From NCBI RefSeq assembly GCF_902833905.1, contig NZ_CADFGP010000010.1, positions 124,001 through 188,000 on the forward strand: a stretch of DNA of 64,000 nt, written 5' to 3'. Source of the DNA: Paraburkholderia tuberum STM678. GTDB taxonomy: Bacteria > Pseudomonadota > Gammaproteobacteria > Burkholderiales > Burkholderiaceae. Positions 38,555 through 47,722 of the stretch are shown here, piece by piece. A program made the translations under genes and the position numbers. The notes under the pieces are model-generated. The model did not search any database and was not told where the DNA came from. It was given only the letters and a program-made list of their open reading frames with translations. Position 1 is the first letter of the stretch. Each line of letters opens with the position of its first letter.

Positions 38555-39040
38555 TCAGCCGTTATTTGTGACAGTCACAGCCGGCCGCACCGGCAACGCC
38601 GTCGAATACTTGATCTGCTCCATCGCAAAGCTCGAACTCACGTCGTACAGCGGCACGGCCGTGATCAACTGTTTGTAGATCCGGTCGTAGTCGTCGATAT
38701 CGGAGACCACCACGCGCAGCAGATAGTCGGTCTCGCCGCTCATCCGGTAGACCTCGACCACTTCGGGAATATCGCGCACCGCCTGCGTAAATGCGGCGGC
38801 CCATGTCTCCGTGTGCTGATTCGTCCGCACCGCCACGAACACCGTGGTTCCGACCCCGAGCTTGCGCGCGTCGCACAGCGCCACCTGCGCGCGAATCACG
38901 CCCGCCTCCTTCAGGCGCTGCAGCCGCTTCCAGCAAGGCGTCTGTGACAGGTTCACGCGCTGCGCGAGTTCGGCGATCGGCATCGTCGCGTCTGCCTGCA
39001 GCAATTCGAGCAGCTTCCGATCGATGATATCCATACTCAT
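38555..39040 (-). CDS. Lrp/AsnC-family transcriptional regulator
   Basis: A 161-residue Lrp-type regulator. The HTH reads MPIAELAQRVNLSQTPCWKR, followed by LQRLKEAGVIRAQVALCD, and the C-terminal RAM domain contains VVEVYRMSGETDYLLRVVV. Starts at 39040 or 39034 (ATG) are both possible; a GAGGGG lies just upstream. It is divergent from the thiol dioxygenase gene with a 139-bp shared promoter region, so regulation of that gene by this amino-acid-sensing family is plausible but not shown. Confidence 0.92.
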   Translation of the reverse strand: MSMDIIDRKLLELLQADATMPIAELAQRVNLSQTPCWKRLQRLKEAGVIRAQVALCDARKLGVGTTVFVAVRTNQHTETWAAAFTQAVRDIPEVVEVYRMSGETDYLLRVVVSDIDDYDRIYKQLITAVPLYDVSSSFAMEQIKYSTALPVRPAVTVTNNG

Positions 39041-39179
39041 ACCACCCACCCCTCATAGGAAATTATTCTACTTTTCTGACGGCCGAGGGAATTATATGGA
39101 AACTCTTTCTCCGGGCAAACCGGTATAAATATCGATACCGAAAATTGCCGAACAGCAGCACCCGCGCTGCAATAAAACC

Positions 39180-39848
39180 ATGAGCGACGACCTTCGCGCC
39201 ACCGCTTTCGAGCACCTTCCCGACTACCTGAAGTCGCTGCCGGACCCGGCCCGACTTGAAGCGGCCGCGTTACCGACACAAACGCTGGGCGAGATCGGGC
39301 GCACACCGCTCGAGCGCCTGTGCGAGACGCTCGATGCGATGTTCGAAGCCTGCGCGAAATTTCCGGAACCGTCGCATTCGACGTTCTTCGCGCGCACCAT
39401 GCGGCTCGCGCTCGCCGAGGCGGCCGCGGACCCGGCGCTGCTCGCACCGATGCAACGCGAAGGTTCCGCCGACACCTATCGGCGCCATCTGCTCATCGCC
39501 GATCCGCAAGGCCGCTATGCGATTGCCGCGCTGGTCTGGCAGCCCGGCCAGGCGAGCCCCGTGCACGCGCATCACACCTGGTGCGGTTACGCGGTGGTCG
39601 AGGGCAAGCTGAGCGAAACGGTCTTCGAATGGGACGACGCGCATCAATGCGCGAGCGCGCTGCGCGCTCAGACGCGCAAACGCGGTGCAGTGTCGTTCGT
39701 GCGCGGCGGCCGTGCTGCGATTCATCGGCTTGGCAACAGCAGTGATGCGCCGGCGGTGTCGCTGCATATCTATGGCGTCGAAGGCGCGCGGATCGGCACG
39801 CACGTGAACGACATCGTGCGCATGGCCGACGCGGCGGAGATGGTTTGA
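39180..39848 (+). CDS. Cysteine/3-mercaptopropionate dioxygenase (cupin thiol dioxygenase)
   Basis: A 222-residue cupin of the cysteine-dioxygenase family. SPVHAHHTWCGYAVVEGKL supplies H129 and H131, and AAIHRLGN supplies H182, the expected three-histidine iron site. C135 stands close by. These enzymes add O2 to a thiol to give a sulfinic acid. The sequence does not separate cysteine from 3-mercaptopropionate as substrate. The divergent Lrp regulator fits a sulfur-amino-acid role. Confidence 0.82.
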   Translation: MSDDLRATAFEHLPDYLKSLPDPARLEAAALPTQTLGEIGRTPLERLCETLDAMFEACAKFPEPSHSTFFARTMRLALAEAAADPALLAPMQREGSADTYRRHLLIADPQGRYAIAALVWQPGQASPVHAHHTWCGYAVVEGKLSETVFEWDDAHQCASALRAQTRKRGAVSFVRGGRAAIHRLGNSSDAPAVSLHIYGVEGARIGTHVNDIVRMADAAEMV

Positions 39849-39879
39849 CGGTTGCACGGCCCCCAAACACACCCCCGCC

Positions 39880-42684
39880 TCAATTCTTCCCACCCACATC
39901 ACCCGCCGTCGGAATCTGCGGCGGAATCGGCGCGGTCTGTCCGGTCGTCGGCGGCGCCGGACGCGGTTCGTGCGACACGTCACGGGCGGGCGCAAGCGGC
40001 ACCTGTGTCGACGCGCGCGCCGACGGGCCAACGACGCCCACCTCATACTCAGCTTCGCGCGGATACTCGTGCGGCCCTTCGCGGTCTCTTTCGCGAGCGG
40101 GTTCACGCGCCCTTTGATGGGTTTTGCCGCGCTCGCCGTCCCGCGCCCGCTGCTGCGCCTCGCCATGCGCATGCCGGCTGTCATCGGCACCGGCATTCAC
40201 AGGCGCGACGAACCCGGTCATCTCATCGTCGCGCAGCGGCTCGCCCTCGCTATCTTTCGACGATGTGTACACCCGCATCTGCGCGACCGGAATCTCGATG
40301 CCGGCCTCGTCCATCTTGCGCTTGAGCCGCAAATTGAACGCGCGCGCGACGCTCCATTGCTGCAGCGGCCGCGTCTTGATCTGCCCTTTGACGACCATCC
40401 AGTTCGGATCGAAGCGGTCGAGGCCCCACACCTCGATCGGCCCGAGCATCTCGCGCCGGTAGCGGAAGTCGGCCATCAGCTCCGCGCCGACTTCGCGGAT
40501 CAGCTGCGTGATCTCGTCGACATCGGTCGAGAACGACATGCGCACCTCGAACACCGCGTACGCGAAATCGCGCGACAGGTTCTTCACGATCTTGATCTGC
40601 GAGAACGGAATCGCGTGGATCGCGCCCTGCCCGTCGCGCAGCCGCACGGTGCGGATCGACAGATGCTCGACCGTGCCCGCATGCCCGCCATCGACGTCGA
40701 TCCAGTCGCCGACCGAGATCGTGTCCTCGATGATGATGAAGAGCCCGGTGATCAGGTCGGTCACCAGCGACTGCGCGCCGAAACCGATCGCCAGACCGAT
40801 CACGCCCGCGCCCGCGAGCAGCGGCGTCACGTTGATGCCGAGGTTCGCGGCGGTGACGATCCCACCGATCGTCATGATCGTGACGAGCAACACGTTGCGC
40901 ACCAGCGGCAACATCGTGCGGGCGCGCATGCTCGGGCTGCGCGCCTTGTTGCGCGGGCTGCCCGGATTGAGCGTCTCGGTGATCGCGGTGTCGACCAGAA
41001 TCCACAGCAGCCACGCGATGAACACGGTGGCGACGATCGCCGTCATCGCATGCGCGACGCCGCGCGCCGCCACGTTCCTCTCGATCACCGCGGCCAGCGA
41101 CACCCCCCACAGACGCGCCGCGGATTCGAAGAAAAACAGCCAGATGAACAATGTCAGCAAGGTGCCGCAAAAGCGCAGCAGCCGCGTCAGATACGGCGAG
41201 CGGCGCCGCGCGCGGGCGCTGCGCGGCCGCGTCATGCGCAGCACGATCGCCGACAGGAAGAACGCCAGCACCAGCAGCAGCGCGGTGACGATCGAGATCT
41301 GCAGCACGTTTTCGCTGGAGCCGGAGCCGCCGAGCGTCGCGACCACCGACGCGGTCGCGAGCACCAGCACCGGCACGTGCCACAGCGCGGCGAGCACCTC
41401 GAACGCTTCGGTCGCGGCCTTGTGGTCGTTGCGCTGTTCGTACGGCCGGTTGCGGATCAGATGCGCGACCGGCCGGCGAAACGCGAGCGCGAAATAGCCG
41501 GTCAGCACGGCGGCCGTCATGTTGGCCGCGGTCGAAATCAGCGCGGCGAGGTTGGTGCCGAGCTGATGCTCGACGTCGTAATTGACGGCTGCGTCGCCGA
41601 GCGCGCCGCACACGCCGATCACGAACAGCACGCGGCGCGCGTGATCGATCAGCAGACGCACCGCGACGCGGCGGTGGCCCGAGCCGAACAGCGAAAACAT
41701 GATCAGACAGATCGCGGAAAACACCGCGCCCGCGACGATCGCATACGCGACCACCATGCCGAGCGTGCGGCCGAGCGAATCGGGCATCGCGCGCATGAAC
41801 AGCAGCGCCGCGATGAACGCGATGATCCACGGACCGACGCGGCGCAACGCGAAGATCAGCAGCTCGCGCGTGGTGGGATTGGGCCGCAGCACCAGCTCGA
41901 CACCGAAGCGCCGGTGCAGCCGTTGCTGCAGATAGATCAGCGCGCCGGCACAGGCGCCCCAGCCGGCCAGCATCCCCAGCATCGCCAACAGGATCGTGCC
42001 GACACCCTCGTGTCCCTGGCCCGAGACGATCGTGTACAGCTCGTTGCCGGCCGCGGTCATGCGCCCGCTCCAGTAGCGCACCGGCGTGCGGCCCTGATGC
42101 ACGTCGGATTCGAACGACGCGATGCCCGAGGCGATCGCGCCGAGCAGGCCCGGGCTAGGTTGCGCGGACGCGGGCGCAGGTGGCCCGACGGTTTGCGCGG
42201 CGCTTTGCGACACGTCGCGCAGCTTTTTCAGCTGGGCAACGAGCGCGCTGCGCTGGCGGTCGTTGTCGAGCGTGGCGATCACGCTGTCGAGCGAGCGCGC
42301 CAGCTCCGCCTGGCTCGCGGGCGACGGCGCCGACGCCGCCTCGGGCGCCGACGCCCCCGATGCCGCGGACGCAGGCGTCGCGTTCACCGTCGCGCTGTTG
42401 ATCAGGCTCTGCAATGCCGGGATCACCGGCGTGCCGCCGCCGACCGCGGGGCCCGCGGCTTGCGCCATGCGCGGCAGCGCGCCGAGGCACAGAATCAGCG
42501 CGGCGCACAGCAGCGCGGCAAACCAACCGACGGCATCTGTGCTCGCGCGCGGGCGGGCGTCGCCGCTGGCCGTGTCGCGAGCGGTGTGAGCGGAGGAGAG
42601 ATGGGGGGCGCTGAGAATCGCCGGCTGCTGCCCGCCGCCAGACGGCGCAGCCTCGGACTTACGCCGCGACGGGCATGACTGCAT
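39880..42684 (-). CDS. Large MscS-family mechanosensitive channel
   Basis: A 934-residue protein if started at the ATG at 42684. An N-terminal hydrophobic segment (FAALLCAALILCLGALPRMA) acts as signal or anchor, followed by a periplasmic Ala-rich coiled region and about eight to ten membrane helices. The MscS core (about 590-800) has the pore helix GINVTPLLAGAGVIGLAIGF then GAQSLVTDLITGLFIIIED, and the beta domain SVGDWIDVDGGHAGTVEHLS. The C-terminal ~100 residues are charged, disordered, with Arg/Glu repeats. It would release solutes on hypo-osmotic shock. The long open frame on the opposite strand is a codon-bias shadow. Confidence 0.9.
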   Translation of the reverse strand: MQSCPSRRKSEAAPSGGGQQPAILSAPHLSSAHTARDTASGDARPRASTDAVGWFAALLCAALILCLGALPRMAQAAGPAVGGGTPVIPALQSLINSATVNATPASAASGASAPEAASAPSPASQAELARSLDSVIATLDNDRQRSALVAQLKKLRDVSQSAAQTVGPPAPASAQPSPGLLGAIASGIASFESDVHQGRTPVRYWSGRMTAAGNELYTIVSGQGHEGVGTILLAMLGMLAGWGACAGALIYLQQRLHRRFGVELVLRPNPTTRELLIFALRRVGPWIIAFIAALLFMRAMPDSLGRTLGMVVAYAIVAGAVFSAICLIMFSLFGSGHRRVAVRLLIDHARRVLFVIGVCGALGDAAVNYDVEHQLGTNLAALISTAANMTAAVLTGYFALAFRRPVAHLIRNRPYEQRNDHKAATEAFEVLAALWHVPVLVLATASVVATLGGSGSSENVLQISIVTALLLVLAFFLSAIVLRMTRPRSARARRRSPYLTRLLRFCGTLLTLFIWLFFFESAARLWGVSLAAVIERNVAARGVAHAMTAIVATVFIAWLLWILVDTAITETLNPGSPRNKARSPSMRARTMLPLVRNVLLVTIMTIGGIVTAANLGINVTPLLAGAGVIGLAIGFGAQSLVTDLITGLFIIIEDTISVGDWIDVDGGHAGTVEHLSIRTVRLRDGQGAIHAIPFSQIKIVKNLSRDFAYAVFEVRMSFSTDVDEITQLIREVGAELMADFRYRREMLGPIEVWGLDRFDPNWMVVKGQIKTRPLQQWSVARAFNLRLKRKMDEAGIEIPVAQMRVYTSSKDSEGEPLRDDEMTGFVAPVNAGADDSRHAHGEAQQRARDGERGKTHQRAREPARERDREGPHEYPREAEYEVGVVGPSARASTQVPLAPARDVSHEPRPAPPTTGQTAPIPPQIPTAGDVGGKN

Positions 42685-42802
42685 GGCAATCCGTGAGAAA
42701 ACGGCAGACGCCAGTGTAGCCGCAGTTTCGCCCGGCGCGGCCGAACATGCGTAACCGAATGTTAGTACGCTTGCGCGGCCGGCGAATTCGAACCGCCGCT
42801 CG

Positions 42803-43450
42803 TCAGTACGCGACCGTCGCGATCTGGCGGATGAAGCGGCCCTGCTCCAGTTCGTCGACGAACGCGATCGCGTAGTCTTCGGCCGAAATGCGGCTATTGC
42901 CGTCCGCGTCCGCAATCAGCGTGTTCGCGCCCGTGCGGAACTTGCCGGTGCGCTCGCCCGGCGCGATCAGCGCGGCTGGCGCGAAGAACGTCCAGTCGAG
43001 ATCGGTCACGCCGCGGTAGTACTCGAAGGCGTCGCGGTGCGCGAGTGCAATACCCTTGTACGCGTCCGGAAAGCCGTCGGTATCGACCAGTTGTTTGCCC
43101 GGTGCGACTTCGAGCGAGCCCGCGCCGCCTACCACGACGACGCGCTTCAGCCCCGCCGCGCGCACCCCCTCGACCAGCGCGCGTGTCGCTTGCGTCAGGG
43201 CGGCGAGATCGCCCTGCGGCGGCGCATACGCGCTTGCGACCACGTCCTGACCGCGCACCGCCGCGCCGACGCTCGCGGCGTCGAGCAGATCGGCCTGCGC
43301 CGCATGCAGATTCGCGACGCCGGTCGGCACGCGCGCCGGATCGCGCACCAGCGCCGTCACCTGATGCCCGCGACGCGCGGCTTCCGCGGCAATCCGCGAA
43401 CCGATCATGCCAGTCGCGCCAAACAGGGCGATCTTCAGTTGCTTGCTCAT
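42803..43450 (-). CDS. NAD(P)-binding oxidoreductase (atypical SDR / NmrA-like)
   Basis: A 215-residue Rossmann protein. KIALFGATGMIGSRIAAEAA is the dinucleotide-binding loop and VTALVRDPAR the second strand with the phosphate-selecting Arg. The family covers NADPH-dependent reductases and redox sensors and lacks the classical YxxxK. An 11-bp-arm inverted repeat (43474-43502) lies 23 bp before its ATG, and the same element recurs at the promoter of the Rrf2 gene just upstream, so regulation by that protein is likely. Substrate unknown. Confidence 0.87.
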   Translation of the reverse strand: MSKQLKIALFGATGMIGSRIAAEAARRGHQVTALVRDPARVPTGVANLHAAQADLLDAASVGAAVRGQDVVASAYAPPQGDLAALTQATRALVEGVRAAGLKRVVVVGGAGSLEVAPGKQLVDTDGFPDAYKGIALAHRDAFEYYRGVTDLDWTFFAPAALIAPGERTGKFRTGANTLIADADGNSRISAEDYAIAFVDELEQGRFIRQIATVAY

Positions 43451-43473
43451 ATCAGCGTACTCCTCAGGTTGTC

Positions 43474-43502
43474 TTATATGTAACTTTTATAGTTACATAT
43501 AA
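43474..43502. promoter_or_regulatory. Palindromic operator upstream of the oxidoreductase gene
   Basis: Arms TTATATGTAAC (43474-43484) and GTTACATATAA (43492-43502), a perfect 11-bp inverted repeat with a 7-base spacer. It lies between the Rrf2 gene and the oxidoreductase gene. A degenerate copy with identical spacing is at 44102-44130. Confidence 0.82.
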
Positions 43503-43630
43503 CGAGAAAAAAAGCGGGGCGCTCACCCCGTTCCTTTGTTTGGCACGCGTGCCGGAATAGTTCGACCCGCGCCCAACGACACTGCGCTTCTATCGTTCAC
43601 CGCCGACGCGTCTTGCGCGCGAAGACACGC

Positions 43631-44080
43631 TCAAGCACGGCGCTTGCGCTCGCGCTGCTTCTCCGAGCGGACCACGTCGGCGGTCGCGTCGGCGAGCGTG
43701 CGCGCGGCCAGCGCCGCTTCCATTGCCTGCTGCGCTTCGTCGATGATCCCGCTCAACACGCTCTGGATATTGCGCCCCACCATGCACGCTGGATTTGGCT
43801 CCTCGCGATGCAACGCGAACAACTGCGCGTCTTCCACCGCGCGATAGACCTCGAGCAACGTGATCCGTTCCGGCCGCCGCGCAAGCAACGCGCCGCCACC
43901 GGCGCCCATCTGCGAGGTGGTGAGGCCGGCGTCGGAGAGCATGGTCAGAAGCCGGCGAATGAGCGCGGGATTGGTGTTCACGCTGCCCGCAATCATCTCC
44001 GACGACAACGGCACGCCGCCCTGTAGCGACAACAGCGCGAGCACATGCACGGCAAAGGCAAACCGGCTACTCGTGTTCAC
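43631..44080 (-). CDS. Rrf2-family transcriptional regulator
   Basis: A 149-residue Rrf2 protein from the GTG at 44080, which gives the typical NTSSRFAFAVHVLALLSLQG start. An upstream TTG at 44104 is also open but overlaps the operator. The HTH is SEMIAGSVNTNPALIRRLLT, and the wing contains GAGGGALLARRPERITLLEV. Only one cysteine (in NPACMVG) is present where Fe-S members have three, so it resembles the cluster-free YwnA-type regulators of oxidoreductase genes. The downstream same-strand oxidoreductase and the two matching operators support a simple autoregulated circuit. Confidence 0.88.
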   Translation of the reverse strand: MNTSSRFAFAVHVLALLSLQGGVPLSSEMIAGSVNTNPALIRRLLTMLSDAGLTTSQMGAGGGALLARRPERITLLEVYRAVEDAQLFALHREEPNPACMVGRNIQSVLSGIIDEAQQAMEAALAARTLADATADVVRSEKQRERKRRA

Positions 44081-44101
44081 GGCAGATCCGTCCCGAAACG
44101 A

Positions 44102-44130
44102 CAATGTGTAACCATCGTAATTACATATAA
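44102..44130. promoter_or_regulatory. Second copy of the Rrf2-associated operator
   Basis: Arms CAATGTGTAAC (44102-44112) and ATTACATATAA (44120-44130) with a 7-base spacer match the perfect palindrome at 43474 in 8 and 10 of 11 positions. It sits just upstream of the Rrf2 GTG, a position expected for autoregulation. Confidence 0.72.
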
Positions 44131-44170
44131 TGCTAATGTCAAACGGCGAAACCGGATCGAACGGCGCGAG

Positions 44171-44635
44171 TCATTTATCCATCTGCTTCTGCGCGTCGGC
44201 GGAGTCGGTCGATGCAGTCGACGAAGCCGACGCGCCCGCATTCTGCGCCGACCACGCCTGCAGCTTGCGCCCCGCCGTTTCGAGGCCCTGGCCCGTGATC
44301 GACGCGGCCTTGCCGAGCTGCGCGTTGGCCGCGCTCGCCGCGTTCTGCAGGTTGGCCTGCGCGCTCGACGCGAGCGCGGCGGGGTCGATCTTGAGCGACG
44401 GCGCGGAGGCCGAGTCGAGGTTCTGTTGCGCGGCGTCCTTGGTCGCATCGACCTGTTGGCCGACGTAGCTCGCGGCCTGATCGAGCTTCTGACCGGCAAG
44501 CTGCGCGGCGTCGTTCAGCTTGCCCGCGACCTGGCCGGCCGACGCGTCGTTCTTCTGGCACGCGGCCAGCGCGCCGAACACGAGGACCACGACCGCCGCG
44601 CGGTGCAATAACGATGAGGAAACAGATGAAATCAT
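44171..44635 (-). CDS. Ala/Gln-rich lipoprotein with coiled-coil repeats
   Basis: A 154-residue lipoprotein from the ATG at 44635. The signal ends in the lipobox LAAC, giving an acylated Cys at residue 26. The mature part is almost entirely helix-forming, rich in Ala, Gln and Ser, with repeating units such as AGQKLDQAASYVGQQVDATK. There is no cysteine beyond the lipid anchor. No function recognised; the pattern suggests an elongated envelope protein. A start at 44686 is possible but gives an over-long signal. Confidence 0.7.
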   Translation of the reverse strand: MISSVSSSLLHRAAVVVLVFGALAACQKNDASAGQVAGKLNDAAQLAGQKLDQAASYVGQQVDATKDAAQQNLDSASAPSLKIDPAALASSAQANLQNAASAANAQLGKAASITGQGLETAGRKLQAWSAQNAGASASSTASTDSADAQKQMDK

Positions 44636-44849
44636 GATCTGGAAGGAGCCGCGTCGGGCGGCTCGCACATGCGAAGACGTGCCCATGATACCGCCGTTGC
44701 GCGGCGCGCCCGCTTCGGATCGCCCCGGCGAGTTGGTCGCGGTTCTGTCGAACCTGATGGAGCTGACGTCCGCGCGATTCAAAAGGCGACCCTTCCCTCA
44801 ACGATCGTCTTCGGCGCGCGCTTCTTGCCGCGGCAGTATTGCGAAGCCC

Positions 44850-45032
44850 ACGCTCGCTGTATCGCCGACCATGCGCGCGAACCGCTCGGGCCACGTGATC
44901 AATGTTCCATCGATTGGCGGCTATCGTGCCGCGGCGGGCTTTGGCGTGTATTCGTCGACGAAGTTCGCCGTCGAAGGCATCACGGAAGCGTTGCATGCCG
45001 AGTTGAGACCGCTGGGCATTCACGCGACAGTC
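44850..45032 (+). pseudogene. Short-chain dehydrogenase fragment
   Basis: About 61 codons read as the middle of a classical SDR: MRANRSGHVINVPSIGGYRA, then FGVYSSTKFAVEGITEALHA with the catalytic YxxxK (YSSTK) and LRPLGIHATV. The Rossmann N-terminus and the C-terminal third are absent, and the flanking frame has no SDR similarity. It is a gene relic. Confidence 0.8.
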
Positions 45033-45205
45033 GGCACGCGGATCGCGCACCGAGTCCCGAGACCACGTGCAGCAACGAGCGTCGACTTGCAGCGGCGCTC
45101 GCCTCAACATCGCTCAACAGCGCCCCACAATTCAGAATCTTCCGACTGTTGCAGGCGAAACACCTCCCTATAGTGTCGCGGCTGCTTTTGGGGAGTGCTG
45201 TTTCG

Positions 45206-45529
45206 ATGAAACTGATCGACTGGATCGTCACCCTCGTCATCATGCTGATGGCGATCGTTTTTTTCTGCGCGCGCCGGCTGCCCACCTGGTCGCACGACAC
45301 CCGCGCTCGGCATATGAAAGGGACCCGTTTGCTGATGCAGGCCGCGTGTGCACTGTGGGCGGCGCTGCTGGGTGTCACGCACGGCCTGTTTGCCGTCGAG
45401 GGTCTTGCCGGCATTCGGCCAACACCGGCCGAAACTTTCGCCGGCATCGCCGTGCTGCTGGCATGCGGTTGCTACTGGTCGGTGCGCGGCAGAAGACTGC
45501 TGAAGCCGCGGCGGATTTTCGCCGGTTGA
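45206..45529 (+). CDS. Small membrane protein of unknown function
   Basis: A 107-residue protein with about three membrane helices (LIDWIVTLVIMLMAIVFF near the start, ACALWAALLGVTHGLFAVEG in the middle and TFAGIAVLLACGCYW later) and a basic C-terminus. The ATG at 45206 has GGGGAG about ten bases upstream. Family not recognised. It is convergent with the histidine kinase. Confidence 0.6.
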   Translation: MKLIDWIVTLVIMLMAIVFFCARRLPTWSHDTRARHMKGTRLLMQAACALWAALLGVTHGLFAVEGLAGIRPTPAETFAGIAVLLACGCYWSVRGRRLLKPRRIFAG

Positions 45530-45571
45530 TGCGCGGGCGAGCGCCATCCGCGCCGCACGATCGAGCGCCCC

Positions 45572-47329
45572 CTACCGCGTGCTGATTCCTCGCACCGCGT
45601 CGATCGAACGCGCGGACGACCCGCTGCCTGCGCCCAAGCCTGGTCCCGCAGCGCCCGGCACACTCTGACGCGCACCGCGCGCCGCCGGAGCCGGACCCGC
45701 CGCGGCGAGCGCAGCCGCGCCAGCCGCGGCCGGTTTCGCGCCCGCAGCACCCGCCTCTGGCAGCGACAGATAGAACGTCGTGCCTACCCCCTCCTTCGAT
45801 TCCGCCCACACGCGGCCGCCATGTCGCTCGACCATCCGCCGCACGAGCGCGAGGCCGATGCCCTCGCCGGCCGCGGCATTGCCGTGCAGCCGCTGGAACG
45901 CGGTGAACAGGCGCGGCAGCGCGATCGCCGGGATACCGAGGCCGTTGTCGCGCACGTAGAAGATCCGCAGCGAATGCACGCCCGGCGGCGCAGGCGTCGT
46001 GCCGATTTCGACGCTGCCCTCGCGCGCCGGGTCCAGATAGTTGACCGCGTTGCCAATCAGGTTTGCGAAGATCTGTTCGAGCGCGGTCGGATCGCCCCAT
46101 ACCGCGGGCAGTTCGCCGACCGTCACGCGCGCGCGCCGCGCACGGATCGAGCCCTGCATCGCATCGACGACACGTTGCACGATGTCGCGCACATCGACAT
46201 TCTGGCGCCGGTACTCGACCCGCCCGACCCGCGACAGCCGCAGCAGCGCGTCGATGATGTGCGACGCGCGCAGCACCGCGGTCTGCAGATAATGCAGCGC
46301 CTCGCCGATGTCCTCGTCGACGATGCGCTCGATCCGCTCGCGCGTGCTGATCGCGAGCGACGAACCGCGCACCGCGTCGCGCAACTCGTCGCTTGCGCGA
46401 ATCAGCTCCCTGGAAAATCCCTGCAGGTTCACGAGCGGCGCGCGCAGGTCGTGCGACACGCTGTAGATGAACATTTCGTTTTCCTGGGTTTGCTGGTGCA
46501 GCGTCTCGTTGCTGTGCGCGAGCTCGGCGGCGCGCCGCTCGAGGTCCGCGTGAAAGCGCGCTTCGATGCGCTCGGCTTCGAGCAGTCGGCGGCTCGTCTC
46601 GTGCAAGGTCAGATCGAGCCGCGCGATTTCATCGCTACCCGCGCCGAGCGGCGCGAGCGGCTCGTTGCCGGCGAGCCGGCCCGCGTTGTCGGACAGCAGC
46701 GCGAGCCGGCCGCGCACGCCGCGCGTGAACATCCAGACGGCGAGCGCGACGAACAGCAGCGAGCCCAACGCGGCCGCGACGATCAGCGTCTGTTCCCGTT
46801 CGCGCACGGCGGCGACGGCATTCGAGCGCGAGCTATCGAGACGGCGCTCCTCGGCCTGGAACGCGCTCACCTCCACACGGAAATGATCGAGCACGTCGGC
46901 CCGGGTGAGATCGTGAAAGCGCGCGAGAATCTCGCCGGTCCGCCCGGCGTGCAGCATGTCCTGGATCCGGTCGGACCACTGGCGGTACGCCTGCACCGCC
47001 TGGCGCACCTCGGCCACGCGCTCGACCTGCGCCGGATCGTCCGCGACGAGTTCGGCGAGCTCGTCGATGCGCCGGTCGACGTCTATCCATACCGCGATCG
47101 GGGTGGTGAAATGCGCGTCGTTGGCGAGCACCGCGCCCCGCAGCGCGACCGATTCGGCCAGCACCGGATCGAGGATCTCCGTGGTCTGGCGCAACACCTC
47201 CTCGCTATGCATCGTCCAGCGCTCCGCCATCGTCGCATCGGTCTGGGCCTTCACAACACCGGAGAGCAGCGCGAGTTCGAAAACGGCCGGGATCGCGATC
47301 AGAAGCAGGCCTTTTGTGGTCAGTCTCAT
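45572..47329 (-). CDS. CHASE3-type membrane sensor histidine kinase
   Basis: A 585-residue kinase. The order is membrane helix 1 (LLLIAIPAVFELALLSGVV), a periplasmic four-helix CHASE3-like domain (about 30-185), helix 2 (LIVAAALGSLLFVALAVWMF), HAMP, a HisKA with IYSVSHDLRAPLVNL (phospho-acceptor H293), and a HATPase_c with ANLIGNAVNYL, YVRDNGLGIP and GEGIGLALVRRMVERHGG. The tail is Ala/Pro/Gly-rich. No response regulator is adjacent, so the partner is unknown. The ATG at 47329 is chosen because the first membrane helix follows at once. Confidence 0.9.
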   Translation of the reverse strand: MRLTTKGLLLIAIPAVFELALLSGVVKAQTDATMAERWTMHSEEVLRQTTEILDPVLAESVALRGAVLANDAHFTTPIAVWIDVDRRIDELAELVADDPAQVERVAEVRQAVQAYRQWSDRIQDMLHAGRTGEILARFHDLTRADVLDHFRVEVSAFQAEERRLDSSRSNAVAAVREREQTLIVAAALGSLLFVALAVWMFTRGVRGRLALLSDNAGRLAGNEPLAPLGAGSDEIARLDLTLHETSRRLLEAERIEARFHADLERRAAELAHSNETLHQQTQENEMFIYSVSHDLRAPLVNLQGFSRELIRASDELRDAVRGSSLAISTRERIERIVDEDIGEALHYLQTAVLRASHIIDALLRLSRVGRVEYRRQNVDVRDIVQRVVDAMQGSIRARRARVTVGELPAVWGDPTALEQIFANLIGNAVNYLDPAREGSVEIGTTPAPPGVHSLRIFYVRDNGLGIPAIALPRLFTAFQRLHGNAAAGEGIGLALVRRMVERHGGRVWAESKEGVGTTFYLSLPEAGAAGAKPAAAGAAALAAAGPAPAARGARQSVPGAAGPGLGAGSGSSARSIDAVRGISTR

Positions 47330-47580
47330 GCGTGCCCATGTGAGGGGTTGGCCGGTGGATCCTGGACGGGGTCGGCACATTATGTCGGCGTTTGCGCGGG
47401 AAAAGAAAGAGGGACACGAACGCGTCGACGGCAGCTTCTGCCGTTCGCGCACAGTGCGCCAGAAATGGGCATCGACACGGCCGGCCAGCATCTCGCTGCG
47501 TCAGGATGCCGAATGAAAATGTAATTTAAATCGAATATTTCGCCCTCGTCCGGGTCAATCTGCGCAAGGGCGTCGATTTA

Positions 47581-47597
47581 TGCACTTGTATGGTGCT
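47581..47597 (+). promoter_or_regulatory. NtrC-like binding site upstream of amt
   Basis: TGCACTTGTATGGTGCT closely matches the NtrC consensus TGCACC-N5-GGTGCA, missing only the sixth base of the left half and the last base. It lies about 110 bp upstream of the sigma54 -24 element, a usual enhancer distance. Confidence 0.7.
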
Positions 47598-47705
47598 CTT
47601 CCTCTCTGTTAAGGTGCATGACGCGCTCGGCGGCGCATGACTCAGAACCCACCGGATACCCATCCCGGTGCCCGATTGCACCGTGTCGACGCGACCAGCA
47701 CAGCT

Positions 47706-47722
47706 TTGGCCCGCTTCTTGCT
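47706..47722 (+). promoter_or_regulatory. Sigma54 (-24/-12) promoter for amt
   Basis: TTGGCCCGCTTCTTGCT has GG and GC separated by exactly ten bases, as RpoN promoters require, and the TTGC half is intact. It ends 38 bp before the amt ATG. Confidence 0.72.

Noticed and set aside
39970..42678. A 902-codon plus-strand open frame opposite the MscS channel
   Set aside because: The translation is dominated by Arg, Asp, His and Gln with no membrane or domain pattern, whereas the minus strand encodes a recognisable MscS core.
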